From Nostoc sp. NMS4 (GTDB lineage: Bacteria; Cyanobacteriota; Cyanobacteriia; Cyanobacteriales; Nostocaceae), in assembly GCF_017115095.1 (NCBI RefSeq), contig NZ_JABXKI010000139.1, positions 1 to 48,116 of the forward strand: a stretch of 48,116 nt of DNA, given 5' to 3'. Position 1 is the stretch's first letter, and each line of letters starts with the position of its first letter. Below, piece by piece: positions 18,349 to 25,593 of the stretch. Under the pieces are notes generated by a model, which did not search any database, was not told the DNA's origin, and worked only from the letters and a program-made list of their open reading frames with translations. A program made the position numbers and the translations under genes.

Positions 18349-18460
18349 GTAGTAGAGTGAGTAATGCGATCGCACTCAAAGTCACTAAAACTTCTAGTCA
18401 TTAGATTTAAAAACTCGAAACTCCAAGCTTGGAACCTGAAACTTCAAGCTTGGAACACAC

Positions 18461-18563
18461 AGGACTTACGCAAAATCATGAAAAAACGAACCGCATTCGC
18501 GCAGCGTCTCGTCAGAGAAGGACACAAAGGAATAAGGTTTCAGAGAGTTATTGCGTAAGTCCT
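18461..18563. mobile_element. short inverted-repeat element (AGGACTTACGCAA ends)
   Basis: A perfect 13-bp terminal inverted repeat, AGGACTTACGCAA / TTGCGTAAGTCCT, bounds 103 bp without coding capacity. The interior contains CGCAGCGTCTCGTCAGAGAAGG-like repeat sequence. It ends 7 nt before the 21-bp tandem array, between coxA and coxC. Confidence 0.65.
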
Positions 18564-18570
18564 AACACAA

Positions 18571-18885
18571 ATGCCCGAATTCAATAAACAAACGTCCGAA
18601 TTCAGAAAACGGATGCCCGAATTCAATAAACGTACACCTGAATTCAATAAACGGATGCCCGAATTCAATAAACGTACACCCGAATTCAATAAACGTACAC
18701 CTGAATTCAATAAACGGATGCCCGAATTCAATAAACGTACACCCGAATTCAATAAACGTACACCTGAATTCAATAAACGGATGCCCGAATTCAATAAACG
18801 TACACCCGAATTCAATAAACGTACACCTGAATTCAATAAACGTACACCTGAATTCAGAACACAAAACTCGGAATTTTCAAAATTC
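18571..18885 (+). repeat. 21-bp tandem repeat, 15 units, between coxA and coxC
   Basis: Units of the form CGTACACCCGAATTCAATAAA, eleven close to perfect and four decayed at the ends. A higher-order 63-bp period (one CGGATGCCC unit, then CGTACACCC, then CGTACACCT) repeats three to four times. On the + strand an ATG at 18571 opens a 118-codon frame of heptapeptides PEFNKRT/M running to 18927; the minus strand is also open because 21 is a multiple of 3. No Shine-Dalgarno precedes the ATG, so translation is uncertain. It is not a CRISPR: there are no spacers. Confidence 0.95.
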
Positions 18886-18953
18886 CTGAACAAGTCAAGA
18901 GTTTGGCTAAACAAGGATTTTGGATAAAGAATGGAAATTTTGCTGAAAAATCT

Positions 18954-19553
18954 ATGACTATAGCTACAACCACGAGCAAAGATCACAGTGCAGGACACGA
19001 AGAACATCCAGATTTAAGAGTTTGGGGACTGTTGACGTTCCTCGCCTCTGAATCCCTGATGTTTGGCGGATTTTTTGCTACTTATTTATTTTTCCGAGGT
19101 ACTACAGCAGTTTGGCCTCCTGAAGGAAGTGAAGTTGAACTACTTGTACCGACGATTAACACCATTATTTTGGTGTCGAGTAGTTTCGTCATTCACTTCG
19201 GTGATACGGCGATTAAAAAGAATAACCTCAAGGGAATGCAACTGTGGTATGCAATTACTGCAATCATGGGCGCAATTTTCTTAGGTGGTCAGGTTTATGA
19301 GTACTCAACATTAGGATACGGACTGACTACCAACGTCTTCGCCAACTGCTTTTATATCATGACCGGGTTCCACGGTTTACACGTTTTTGTAGGACTGTTA
19401 TTGATATTACGTGCATTGTGGCGATCGCGTCTTCCCGGTGAATATTCTGCAACCAATCATACTTTCATCGAAATGACAGAAATTTACTGGCACTTCGTAG
19501 ACATTATTTGGATTGTTTTATTCACTTTGGTCTACGTTCTCACTTTGTTTTAA
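18954..19553 (+). CDS. coxC: cytochrome c oxidase subunit III (heterocyst Cox2 type)
   Basis: 199 residues with five predicted membrane helices: GLLTFLASESLMFGGFFATY, TINTIILVSSSFVIHF, LWYAITAIMGAIFLGG, the FYIMTGFHGLHVFVGLLLI helix and a last FVDIIWIVLFTLVYVLTLF. The histidine-rich FHGLHV and YWHFVDIIW motifs are typical of subunit III, which stabilises the core and lipid environment. The start is at ATG 18954 (MTIATTTSKDHS); upstream in-frame codons reach back to 18903 in the tail of the repeat region and are less likely. Third gene of the cox operon. Confidence 0.93.
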   Translation: MTIATTTSKDHSAGHEEHPDLRVWGLLTFLASESLMFGGFFATYLFFRGTTAVWPPEGSEVELLVPTINTIILVSSSFVIHFGDTAIKKNNLKGMQLWYAITAIMGAIFLGGQVYEYSTLGYGLTTNVFANCFYIMTGFHGLHVFVGLLLILRALWRSRLPGEYSATNHTFIEMTEIYWHFVDIIWIVLFTLVYVLTLF

Positions 19554-19573
19554 ATTGGGCATTGGGCAAAGCA

Positions 19574-19636
19574 AAGACGCGATAAATCGCCGTCTCTACA
19601 ATGATCAATCTTTCGTAGAGATGACGATTTATCGTG
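19574..19636. repeat. dispersed palindromic repeat (AGACGCGATaaATCGCCGTCT type)
   Basis: AAGACGCGATAAATCGCCGT plus CTCTACA at 19574-19600, with a second inverted piece GTAGAGATGACGATTTATCG at 19615-19634. Further copies are at 20231-20260, 22067-22096 and 32428-32455. It sits just after coxC and may act as an mRNA-end hairpin. Confidence 0.7.
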
Positions 19637-19705
19637 TTTGTTGCCTTAACCGAACCGTATTGCCTCATATCCCTGATCCTCCTTATCTCCATTCAGGAGT
19701 TTATT

Positions 19706-20191
19706 ATGCAACTTGATACAAACAAATTCTCATGGTTCCAGGTTCCAGAGGATATCAAAAACCTATTAATTTTAGCTGCACAAAACTGGGAAAATACATC
19801 AGAATCAGAAAAGTATATTCAACAAGCTTTAGCTAAAACTGGTGAAAATACAGATGTATTGGTAGCAGCATATAGATTTTTCTATTATAAAAATAATTAT
19901 TCTCTTGCACTACAAACAACAATCAAATTATTAGATAAAATTAAAGAACTAGAAAAACTTCCTGATGACTGGAAGCAACTTAAGCCGATATTAGTCAATC
20001 GCAAAGAAGACCCACAAATTCGATTGTACTTAAATGCTTATGCTGCTTCTGGATTAGTGCTAGCAAAATTAGGAGAAATTGAACAAGCAAAAGAAATCAG
20101 CACCAAAGTCAAAGAGATAGACGAAAAGCATGATTTTGGAGCCGGAATTCTCCTGGATATTTTGACACGTCCACCAGAAGAAGATGATTAA
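19706..20191 (+). CDS. TPR-like helical protein, unknown
   Basis: 161 residues, soluble, almost entirely helical by pattern. Two or three TPR-like helix pairs are seen: ESEKYIQQALAKTGENTDVL, YYKNNYSLALQTTIKLLDKI, and AASGLVLAKLGEIEQAKEIS, whose G-x-x-x-A spacing resembles a TPR. The start is ATG 19706, with CAGGAG 6-11 nt upstream; the frame continues to 19634 but that part is repeat-derived. I do not recognise a named family. Its position between coxC and the cupin gene suggests a helper role in heterocyst metabolism (inference). Confidence 0.7.
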   Translation: MQLDTNKFSWFQVPEDIKNLLILAAQNWENTSESEKYIQQALAKTGENTDVLVAAYRFFYYKNNYSLALQTTIKLLDKIKELEKLPDDWKQLKPILVNRKEDPQIRLYLNAYAASGLVLAKLGEIEQAKEISTKVKEIDEKHDFGAGILLDILTRPPEEDD

Positions 20192-20230
20192 TTAGTCAAT
20201 GTACTTCTCTACAAGAAAGAGTGGGGAGTT

Positions 20231-20260
20231 TGTAGAGACGCGATTCATCGCGTCTGTAGA
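20231..20260. repeat. dispersed palindromic repeat, copy 2
   Basis: TGTAGAGACGCGATTCATCG followed by CGTCTGTAGA, a near-perfect palindrome. Adjacent CCCAATGCC units (20284-20306) form a short STRR. Confidence 0.75.
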
Positions 20261-20353
20261 GAGTGGGGAGACAAAGAGAATAACCCATGCCCAATGCCCA
20301 ATGCCCTTTTAGTGAACAATCATGAACAACTGGTTCTCTACATCACATTCTTC

Positions 20354-20464
20354 TTACTGTCTTTTGGGAGTAACTAGTAATAGTGACTCTATCATTCCTC
20401 CTATTACCATACCTACGAAACTTCCTACGAGCAATATGCCGAACGTCTCTCCGATCATTGTCAT
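20354..20464 (-). CDS. 36-residue single-membrane-span microprotein
   Basis: Small frame found by reading the minus strand: it starts MTMIGETFGILLVGSFVGMV and ends TPKRQ. Residues ~8-31 are one hydrophobic helix with GxxxG/GSFVG packing motifs and a lone Glu, followed by a basic tail, the layout of small subunits of membrane complexes. A Shine-Dalgarno-like GGGAGAAG lies 6-13 nt upstream of the ATG, good support for translation. Divergent, with 30 bp between, from the cupin gene. It lies among cox and nitrogen-fixation genes, so a link to the heterocyst membrane or oxidase is possible but unproven. I do not recognise a family. Confidence 0.55.
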   Translation of the reverse strand: MTMIGETFGILLVGSFVGMVIGGMIESLLLVTPKRQ

Positions 20465-20494
20465 CCAATCTTCTCCCTTATCAATTTAAAATTT

Positions 20495-21106
20495 ATGAAA
20501 GGTAGAGATTGGCTACTAACGGGGGATGGTCAGTATCAAGCCTGTAAATCTGTAAGAGCATGGGATTTATTGAGAGAGAATTATCGTCTGTATCGGTTTT
20601 TAACTGAGATAGAAGATGTTCTCAATAACACTAACAATGAAGCCGATTGTCTTCCAGAAATTAGGATGCTTGTAAGGCGTTTAATAGTAAATTCCTACTG
20701 GGTACGAAGTCAAAATTTAGAACCTTCACCCAAAACGGGAACCTCTGTTTTACTCCTATACGATGAATTGAGTTTTCCGTTGACTGTGCAAACAGTAACA
20801 TTTGCACCAGGAACCCGCTCAAACATTCATAATCATGGGACATGGGGAATAGTCGCGGTGTTAAAAGGTCAGGAAAAAAATACTTTTTGGCAACGCACTA
20901 ATAGCCCAGAATTTGAGGACAAAATTGAACAGACGGGAGAGCTAACTCTATTTCCAGGAGATATTATTAGCTTTACTCCCGATGCAATTCACTGTGTAGA
21001 AGCAGTGGGTGATGAACCAACTGTGACTTTTAATGTTTACGGCGAAACTGATCCCAGTGAGAGATTTGAGTTTGACTCAGTTACTCATCAGGCTAGGAAT
21101 TTTTAA
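20495..21106 (+). CDS. cupin protein of the cysteine dioxygenase-like family
   Basis: 203 residues. The cupin barrel is seen in the second half: FAPGTRSNIHNHGTWGIVAV carries the two metal-binding histidines (HNH) but has no motif-1 Glu, as in thiol dioxygenases. PGDIISFTPDAIHCVEAVG carries the third histidine. Such proteins use non-heme Fe(II) and O2 to oxidise thiols such as cysteine to sulfinates. An O2-using enzyme in this heterocyst-linked cluster may sense or scavenge oxygen (inference). No obvious Shine-Dalgarno is present at ATG 20495. The downstream spacer has a palindromic repeat. Confidence 0.75.
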   Translation: MKGRDWLLTGDGQYQACKSVRAWDLLRENYRLYRFLTEIEDVLNNTNNEADCLPEIRMLVRRLIVNSYWVRSQNLEPSPKTGTSVLLLYDELSFPLTVQTVTFAPGTRSNIHNHGTWGIVAVLKGQEKNTFWQRTNSPEFEDKIEQTGELTLFPGDIISFTPDAIHCVEAVGDEPTVTFNVYGETDPSERFEFDSVTHQARNF

Positions 21107-21129
21107 TTAGGAATTGTCATGTCAAGTTT

Positions 21130-21162
21130 GTAGTTGGCGCTTTAGCGCTAAAGCGCAACTAC
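21130..21162. repeat. palindromic repeat GTAGTTG..CAACTAC
   Basis: A 33-bp near-perfect palindrome centred on GCGCTTTAGCGCTAAAGCGC lies between the cupin and ArsC-like genes. A shorter relative (AAGCACTTCAGTGCTT) lies near 21825. Confidence 0.75.
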
Positions 21163-21190
21163 GAACAATTGAGTAATTAGGAGTAGTTAA

Positions 21191-21718
21191 ATGGCAAGAG
21201 TAATTTTCTATAGCAAACCAGGCTGTCAAGGTGGTACTAAGCAAAAAGTTTTGCTCACTGCTGCGGGTCATGAGGTGATAGCATACAACCTGCTAACTGA
21301 ACCTTGGACAGTTGAGCGGTTGCGTTCTTTTTTTGGCGATCGCCCCGTAGCTGAATGGTTTAATCGTTCCTCTCCAAAGGTAAAATCTGGTGAGGTGGTT
21401 CCTGAAAAAATTGATGCAGAAACCGCTTTGGTGCTGATGCTCAAAGAACCACTATTAATTCGCCGTCCTTTGTTAGAAATAGGCGATGCCTCCGGCGGGC
21501 AAAGCCTACGCCGCGAGGTAGGATTCGATGTAGAAAAGATTGATGCTTGGATTGGCTTAAAGCCTGTGGATGAGTCTTTGCAGGAAATCAGTGAAAGCCT
21601 GATGAAGCAAGATTTGCAAAGCTGCTCACACGGTAAAGAGCATACTCATCATCGCCAGAATCAGCAGGGTGGCTGTAACCATCATGGTGAACAACATCAA
21701 AAGCAAGGCAGCTTATAG
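21191..21718 (+). CDS. ArsC/Spx-like nitrogenase-associated protein
   Basis: 175 residues. The N-terminal ~125 residues have the ArsC/Spx thioredoxin-like layout: VIFYSKPGCQGGTKQKVLL with one cysteine, the DRPVAEWFNRSSPKVK region, and LLIRRPLLEIG followed by GFDVEKIDAWIGL. This is the nitrogenase-associated group found near nif genes. Residues ~98-109 (DASGGQSLRRE) are encoded by a dispersed repeat (21483-21518) that has inserted in frame and splits the usual IRRPLLEIG-GFD junction. The C-terminal ~35 residues are His/Gln-rich (HGKEHTHHRQNQQGG, CNHHGEQHQ), a possible metal-binding tail. It is the last gene before a strong terminator. Confidence 0.8.
   Translation: MARVIFYSKPGCQGGTKQKVLLTAAGHEVIAYNLLTEPWTVERLRSFFGDRPVAEWFNRSSPKVKSGEVVPEKIDAETALVLMLKEPLLIRRPLLEIGDASGGQSLRREVGFDVEKIDAWIGLKPVDESLQEISESLMKQDLQSCSHGKEHTHHRQNQQGGCNHHGEQHQKQGSL
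21483..21518 (+). repeat. GCGATGCC...GCCTACGCC dispersed repeat inside a gene
   Basis: GCGATGCCTCCGGCGGGCAA, then AGCCTACGCCGCGAGG, is a common cyanobacterial dispersed repeat. It interrupts the ArsC-like gene without breaking the frame. Confidence 0.75.
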
Positions 21719-21741
21719 TCATTAGATTTCTTGCATAAATC

Positions 21742-21775
21742 AAAAACCCTCTCCCAAGCTTGGGAGAGGGTTTTT
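21742..21775 (+). terminator. strong intrinsic terminator
   Basis: A perfect inverted repeat AAAACCCTCTCCCAAGC / GCTTGGGAGAGGGTTTT is followed by T residues. It lies 24 nt after the ArsC-like gene. A-rich and T-rich flanks make it usable in both directions. Confidence 0.9.
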
Positions 21776-22130
21776 GAAATTGCTTCTAGTACAATGTCTA
21801 AGCTAGTAATGAAAAGTTTGTAGTAAGCACTTCAGTGCTTAGAAAATCAAGGACTAAGGAACGTGAATTAAATAAAATGCAAAACTTCATCCTGTATCTA
21901 GCTTCCCTCTCCTTTATAAGGAGAGGGATTGAGGGTGAGGTAAGTCAAGGACATAAATTGTATGTTATTTAATTATTATTCCTAAAGTCCTGACTACAAA
22001 CTTATTCACACCTCAGGACTGATGAGACAGACCACTAGTGGTCTGTCAAATCCATTTTGACGGTTGGAGAGACGCGATAAATCGCCGTCCCTACAGAAAA
22101 TTTATTCGTCAATTATTTCTTCACAGACTA
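21776..22130. repeat. repeat-filled spacer before desB
   Basis: Contains AAGCACTTCAGTGCTT (~21825-21845), CCCTCTCCTTTATAAGGAGAGGG (~21905-21927), a perfect 22-bp palindrome at 22026-22047 centred on CCACTAGTGG, and the AGACGCGATAAATCGCCGTC repeat at 22067-22096. No gene is seen; several of the hairpins could terminate desB on the minus strand. Confidence 0.65.
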
Positions 22131-23210
22131 CTAGTCTTTAGCTGACTTGTTGTTAGAAGTGTAGTAAACCTTAGTACCAGTATCGGGTACAAAATGACAG
22201 CTAATACATGAATGCCATAATGACTTCCAAATAGGTTCTTCCGATTTGTGGAAATACTCACCCATTACTGGTTTTATTGCCTCAGTTGCCTTTAGCAAAT
22301 TGTAGTGAGGGATGTTAAGGAATATATGGTGAGCAACATGAGTACCAATATCGTGATGGATATGATTAACTAAACCATAATCACGGTCAATACTAGAAAT
22401 TGCGCCTTTTAAGAAAGTCCAATCTTCTCCACGATACCAGGGAAGCTCTGCCTCAGTGTGGTGCAAAAATGTCACCAAATCTAGCCAAACTATGAATACA
22501 AGATAGGGTACAGCGTAATATTTTAGCAACCACATCCAACCCCATTGGTAGGTGAGGAAACCGAGCAAACCCACCATGCCAATCAAAAGTACAGTACTAG
22601 TGATGACATCCCATTTTTCTGATGGCTTGAAAAGCGAACTGCTGGGCATAAAGTGGGAGCCTTCTTTATTAGGAGAACGCTTGAACAAATACACAGGATA
22701 AGCCAAGAGAAAAACATAATATCTGCCGATCTTTTGGGCTAATGGCATCTCCTTATATTGTGATTCTGTCACCGGATACCAGCTTTCATCGTTATCGATA
22801 TTGCCAGTATTTTTGTGATGGGTTCTATGGCTGATCCGCCAACCATGATAAGGAACAAGTATTGGTGTGTGAGAAAGATGTCCAATCAAATCATTCAGCC
22901 ATTTATGCTTAGAAAAAGATTGGTGTCCGCAGTCATGTCCAACCACAAACAAAGCCCAAAACATCGTTCCTTGCATTAGCCAGAAAATTGGGAAGAAAAG
23001 CCAAGAATCCAGGTAGGAAGCAACTGCATAAAGCAGACTGATAATCAGGATGTCACGAAAGAAGTAAAAAAGTGATTTTGTCACATTGGGCTGAAAACAT
23101 TCAGCAGGAATGGCAGCTTTTAAATCCTGAAGGGAGAAAGGTAATTTAGTGGAATCCTCAGACGTTTCGCAGCCAGCAGGATTATTGAACGTGACGATAT
23201 TTGATAGCAC
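22131..23210 (-). CDS. desB: omega-3 (delta-15) acyl-lipid desaturase
   Basis: 359 residues, membrane-bound di-iron desaturase. The three histidine boxes are HDCGHQSF (92-99), HRTHHKNTG (128-136) and HVAHHIF near ~291-297. Hydrophobic segments precede and follow box 2. The sequence around NDESWYPVTESQY is typical of omega-3 enzymes, which make trienoic from dienoic acids on membrane lipids using ferredoxin electrons, mainly in the cold. It starts at GTG 23210 without an obvious Shine-Dalgarno. Third of three desaturase genes in the same direction (desC, desA, desB), separated from desA by ~220 bp. Confidence 0.9.
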   Translation of the reverse strand: MLSNIVTFNNPAGCETSEDSTKLPFSLQDLKAAIPAECFQPNVTKSLFYFFRDILIISLLYAVASYLDSWLFFPIFWLMQGTMFWALFVVGHDCGHQSFSKHKWLNDLIGHLSHTPILVPYHGWRISHRTHHKNTGNIDNDESWYPVTESQYKEMPLAQKIGRYYVFLLAYPVYLFKRSPNKEGSHFMPSSSLFKPSEKWDVITSTVLLIGMVGLLGFLTYQWGWMWLLKYYAVPYLVFIVWLDLVTFLHHTEAELPWYRGEDWTFLKGAISSIDRDYGLVNHIHHDIGTHVAHHIFLNIPHYNLLKATEAIKPVMGEYFHKSEEPIWKSLWHSCISCHFVPDTGTKVYYTSNNKSAKD

Positions 23211-23429
23211 TGGATTCTTTTGTTGGATATAAATCGGAACTTTATTTGAGACAAAATCATCTCACCTCTAGGATGCCCACGAAACTAGCGATCGCTAACA
23301 CCAAAGAAGATAATTTTTGGCAATTTACTTAACAATTTTTAGTTAGTAAAAAGTCGCCAAATTCTATTTAAACACAGCATGATAAACGCTCTCGCTGAGT
23401 CAAGAGCGTGAGTGTAGTCACAGCGCTAT

Positions 23430-24482
23430 TTATCGCTCTGTATAATATTCGTCGAAAGTCTTATAGCCAATATCAGTTGTGTATAGCTGACACTGGTCTG
23501 TAATCTGCTTCATTAAAGGCCAAGAAAACTGACACTCATCATGTAAATAAGGCTCCCAATTTTCTTTGATGCTGCTGTAAGCTAACCGCAAATTATAAGA
23601 AGGAATAGCAGTGGAAATATGATGAGGGACATGAACATTGATATCGTGGCACAATATTTCTACCCAACGCGGATAATCGCAATGAATAGTTCCATATAAC
23701 TGTGCTAGAGCTTCGTTCCACTTGTGGGCTGTGGTAAAAGGAACATCTGCGGCAGTGTGGTGAACGATTGTAAAAGTACTCATCCAAAAATGGTAAATCA
23801 TCCAGGGTACTAGCCAAAATTTGACAAATCCCCAGATGCCAGTTGTGGCGACCAGAAGCGGGAAAGCGATCGCAGCAAATACCACTACTACAGCCACAGA
23901 CAGCTTGATACTCGATTGGTCTTTAGTTTTGAAGTTCCGCCAATCAAAATGCACCACAGCCCAATGGCCAATGGAACCTACCCACCAGAAGCGTTTACGC
24001 ATGAACAGTTCAAAAGCAGATCGTCGGGTTTTATCCCAATTTTCAAACACTTCTGGTCTGATTGGATGCCAAGCATTATCCTCATCCAGCTTGTTGGTAT
24101 GAGTATGGTGATAATTATGCTTAATCCGCCAACTATGAAAGGGGTAAATTAACGGCATCATAAAGAAATGGCCTACCAAATCATTTACCCAACGACGTTT
24201 GGCAAAAGACCTGTGACCACAATCATGGGCAATTACAAAAAAACCTGTTAAAGCAGTACCCGTAAAAATCCAAGCTAGGGGCAAGAGAAACCAAGGAGTG
24301 ATGATCAGGCTGTAATAGCCCAAGGCGACTGCCAAGACACTGAGTATTACTTGTGTCCAAGCTTTGCGACGGTTCTGTTGAAAACATTCCCGTGGCAGGG
24401 TTTTGACAATATCTTTGAGCCGGAAGTCGGAATTACTAGGCTCGTCACTTAGTTTCTGGCTATTAATTATTGATGTAGTCAT
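23430..24482 (-). CDS. desA: delta-12 acyl-lipid desaturase
   Basis: 350 residues. The histidine boxes are [17 protein letters not shown] and HVPHHIS, with hydrophobic pairs around ~50-85 and ~205-240. It introduces the second double bond (oleoyl to linoleoyl) on glycerolipids in the membrane, supplying the substrate of desB. The start is ATG 24482 with AGGTG just upstream; the GTG two codons earlier lies inside that site. The gap to desB contains HIP1 and inverted AGCG..CGCT sequence. Strong similarity in layout to desB, as expected of this family. Confidence 0.9.
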   Translation of the reverse strand: MTTSIINSQKLSDEPSNSDFRLKDIVKTLPRECFQQNRRKAWTQVILSVLAVALGYYSLIITPWFLLPLAWIFTGTALTGFFVIAHDCGHRSFAKRRWVNDLVGHFFMMPLIYPFHSWRIKHNYHHTHTNKLDEDNAWHPIRPEVFENWDKTRRSAFELFMRKRFWWVGSIGHWAVVHFDWRNFKTKDQSSIKLSVAVVVVFAAIAFPLLVATTGIWGFVKFWLVPWMIYHFWMSTFTIVHHTAADVPFTTAHKWNEALAQLYGTIHCDYPRWVEILCHDINVHVPHHISTAIPSYNLRLAYSSIKENWEPYLHDECQFSWPLMKQITDQCQLYTTDIGYKTFDEYYTER

Positions 24483-24658
24483 GGACACCTAAAAAACAAC
24501 AAACTCCTCCACCAAGTCACCAAAAAGTAACTTGCCGTAAAAATTCTTCACATTAGCGCTTCGGATTATAGCAACCTAACCGACACAAGCGCACCCGTAA
24601 GTAAATAGCTTTTTGAAAAGTTAGGAGTTAGAAGTGTTCGATTACAAACCTTACACAT

Positions 24659-24688
24659 CCTAACTCTTAACTCCTAACCCCTAACTAA
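24659..24688. repeat. 7-bp STRR (TAACTCC type) at the desC stop
   Basis: TAACTCTTAACTCCTAACCC then CTAACTAACT; the desC stop codon at 24681-24683 lies inside the array. Confidence 0.75.
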
Positions 24689-25502
24689 CTTTTGTTGGGG
24701 CCAACTTCACATTAGTAGCCAGACCAACTGCTTGCAGCAATTGAACTGTCATCCAGGTTAAATCGATTTCCCACCATTCCAGCCCATGACGAGCTGAGTA
24801 TTGAAAAGCATGATGGTTATTATGCCAGCCTTCACCGAAAACTAGTACGGCTACCCACCAGCAATTAGTCGAGCGATCGCCAGAATCATAGCTCCGATAG
24901 CCAAATTTATGAGTGGCGCTGTTCACCAACCAAGTGCAGTGGTAAACCCAGACAATGCGAACAAAAATGCCCCAAATCACAAACGGCCAGCCACCCAGAA
25001 GCAAAAGCAATACACCCAGAGCAACCTGGATTAAAATGAAATATTTTTCTAAAAACTGATAAACTGGGTCTTCGGCAATGTCTTTGGTGAAACGAGGAAC
25101 ATCAGCGTGAGCGGGACAGTAGTGAATCAGCCAATCCATGTGGCTCCACCAGAAGCCTTTATTAGAATCATGGGGATCGGCATCAGTATCAGAGTTTAAA
25201 TGATGGATACGATGTGTCCCAATCCACTCAATCGGGCCTCCTTGACACGAGAGTGTGCCAAAGAACACCAGGAGATACTCTAGCCACTTGGGAGTTTGAA
25301 AACTGCGATGAGTAACAAGGCGGTGAAATCCGAGAGTAACTCCTAAGCCACCAGTTACCCAGTACAGCAAGAAACCTACACCAACTGCCGTCCAGCTAAA
25401 GTTACCAGGAACAAAGGCAAATAAAGCGCCGATGTGCAGTCCAATGAAAAACAGGGTATTGACCCAGTTAATTTGAGGTTTGGTTGAAGTAGCAATTGTC
25501 AT
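24681..25502 (-). CDS. desC: delta-9 acyl-lipid desaturase
   Basis: 273 residues, stearoyl-type desaturase. The boxes are HRLVTHRSF (HxxxxH), HRIHHLNSD (HxxHH) and HNNHHAF (HxxHH), with four hydrophobic helices. It places the first double bond at position 9 of lipid-bound acyl chains, the entry step for desA and desB. The stop codon lies in a TAACTCC-type 7-bp repeat (24659-24688), so the last residues (PTKVS) are partly repeat-adjacent. Divergent from the PLP enzyme gene with ~90 bp shared promoter space. Confidence 0.92.
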   Translation of the reverse strand: MTIATSTKPQINWVNTLFFIGLHIGALFAFVPGNFSWTAVGVGFLLYWVTGGLGVTLGFHRLVTHRSFQTPKWLEYLLVFFGTLSCQGGPIEWIGTHRIHHLNSDTDADPHDSNKGFWWSHMDWLIHYCPAHADVPRFTKDIAEDPVYQFLEKYFILIQVALGVLLLLLGGWPFVIWGIFVRIVWVYHCTWLVNSATHKFGYRSYDSGDRSTNCWWVAVLVFGEGWHNNHHAFQYSARHGLEWWEIDLTWMTVQLLQAVGLATNVKLAPTKVS

Positions 25503-25593
25503 GCAGTAACCTGAATTTGAATTTTCCAGCCTAGTCTGCGCGATCTAAAAATCCGCATATCTATAATTTAATTTTTTTTTGAACGAGGAACTG

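Noticed and set aside
18571..18885. CRISPR-like periodicity
   Set aside because: Units are directly adjacent without spacers and no cas genes are nearby; it is a tandem repeat.
18540..19007. 155-codon and 100-codon minus-strand frames over the 21-bp array
   Set aside because: Open only because the repeat period is a multiple of three; no ribosome site and no domain.
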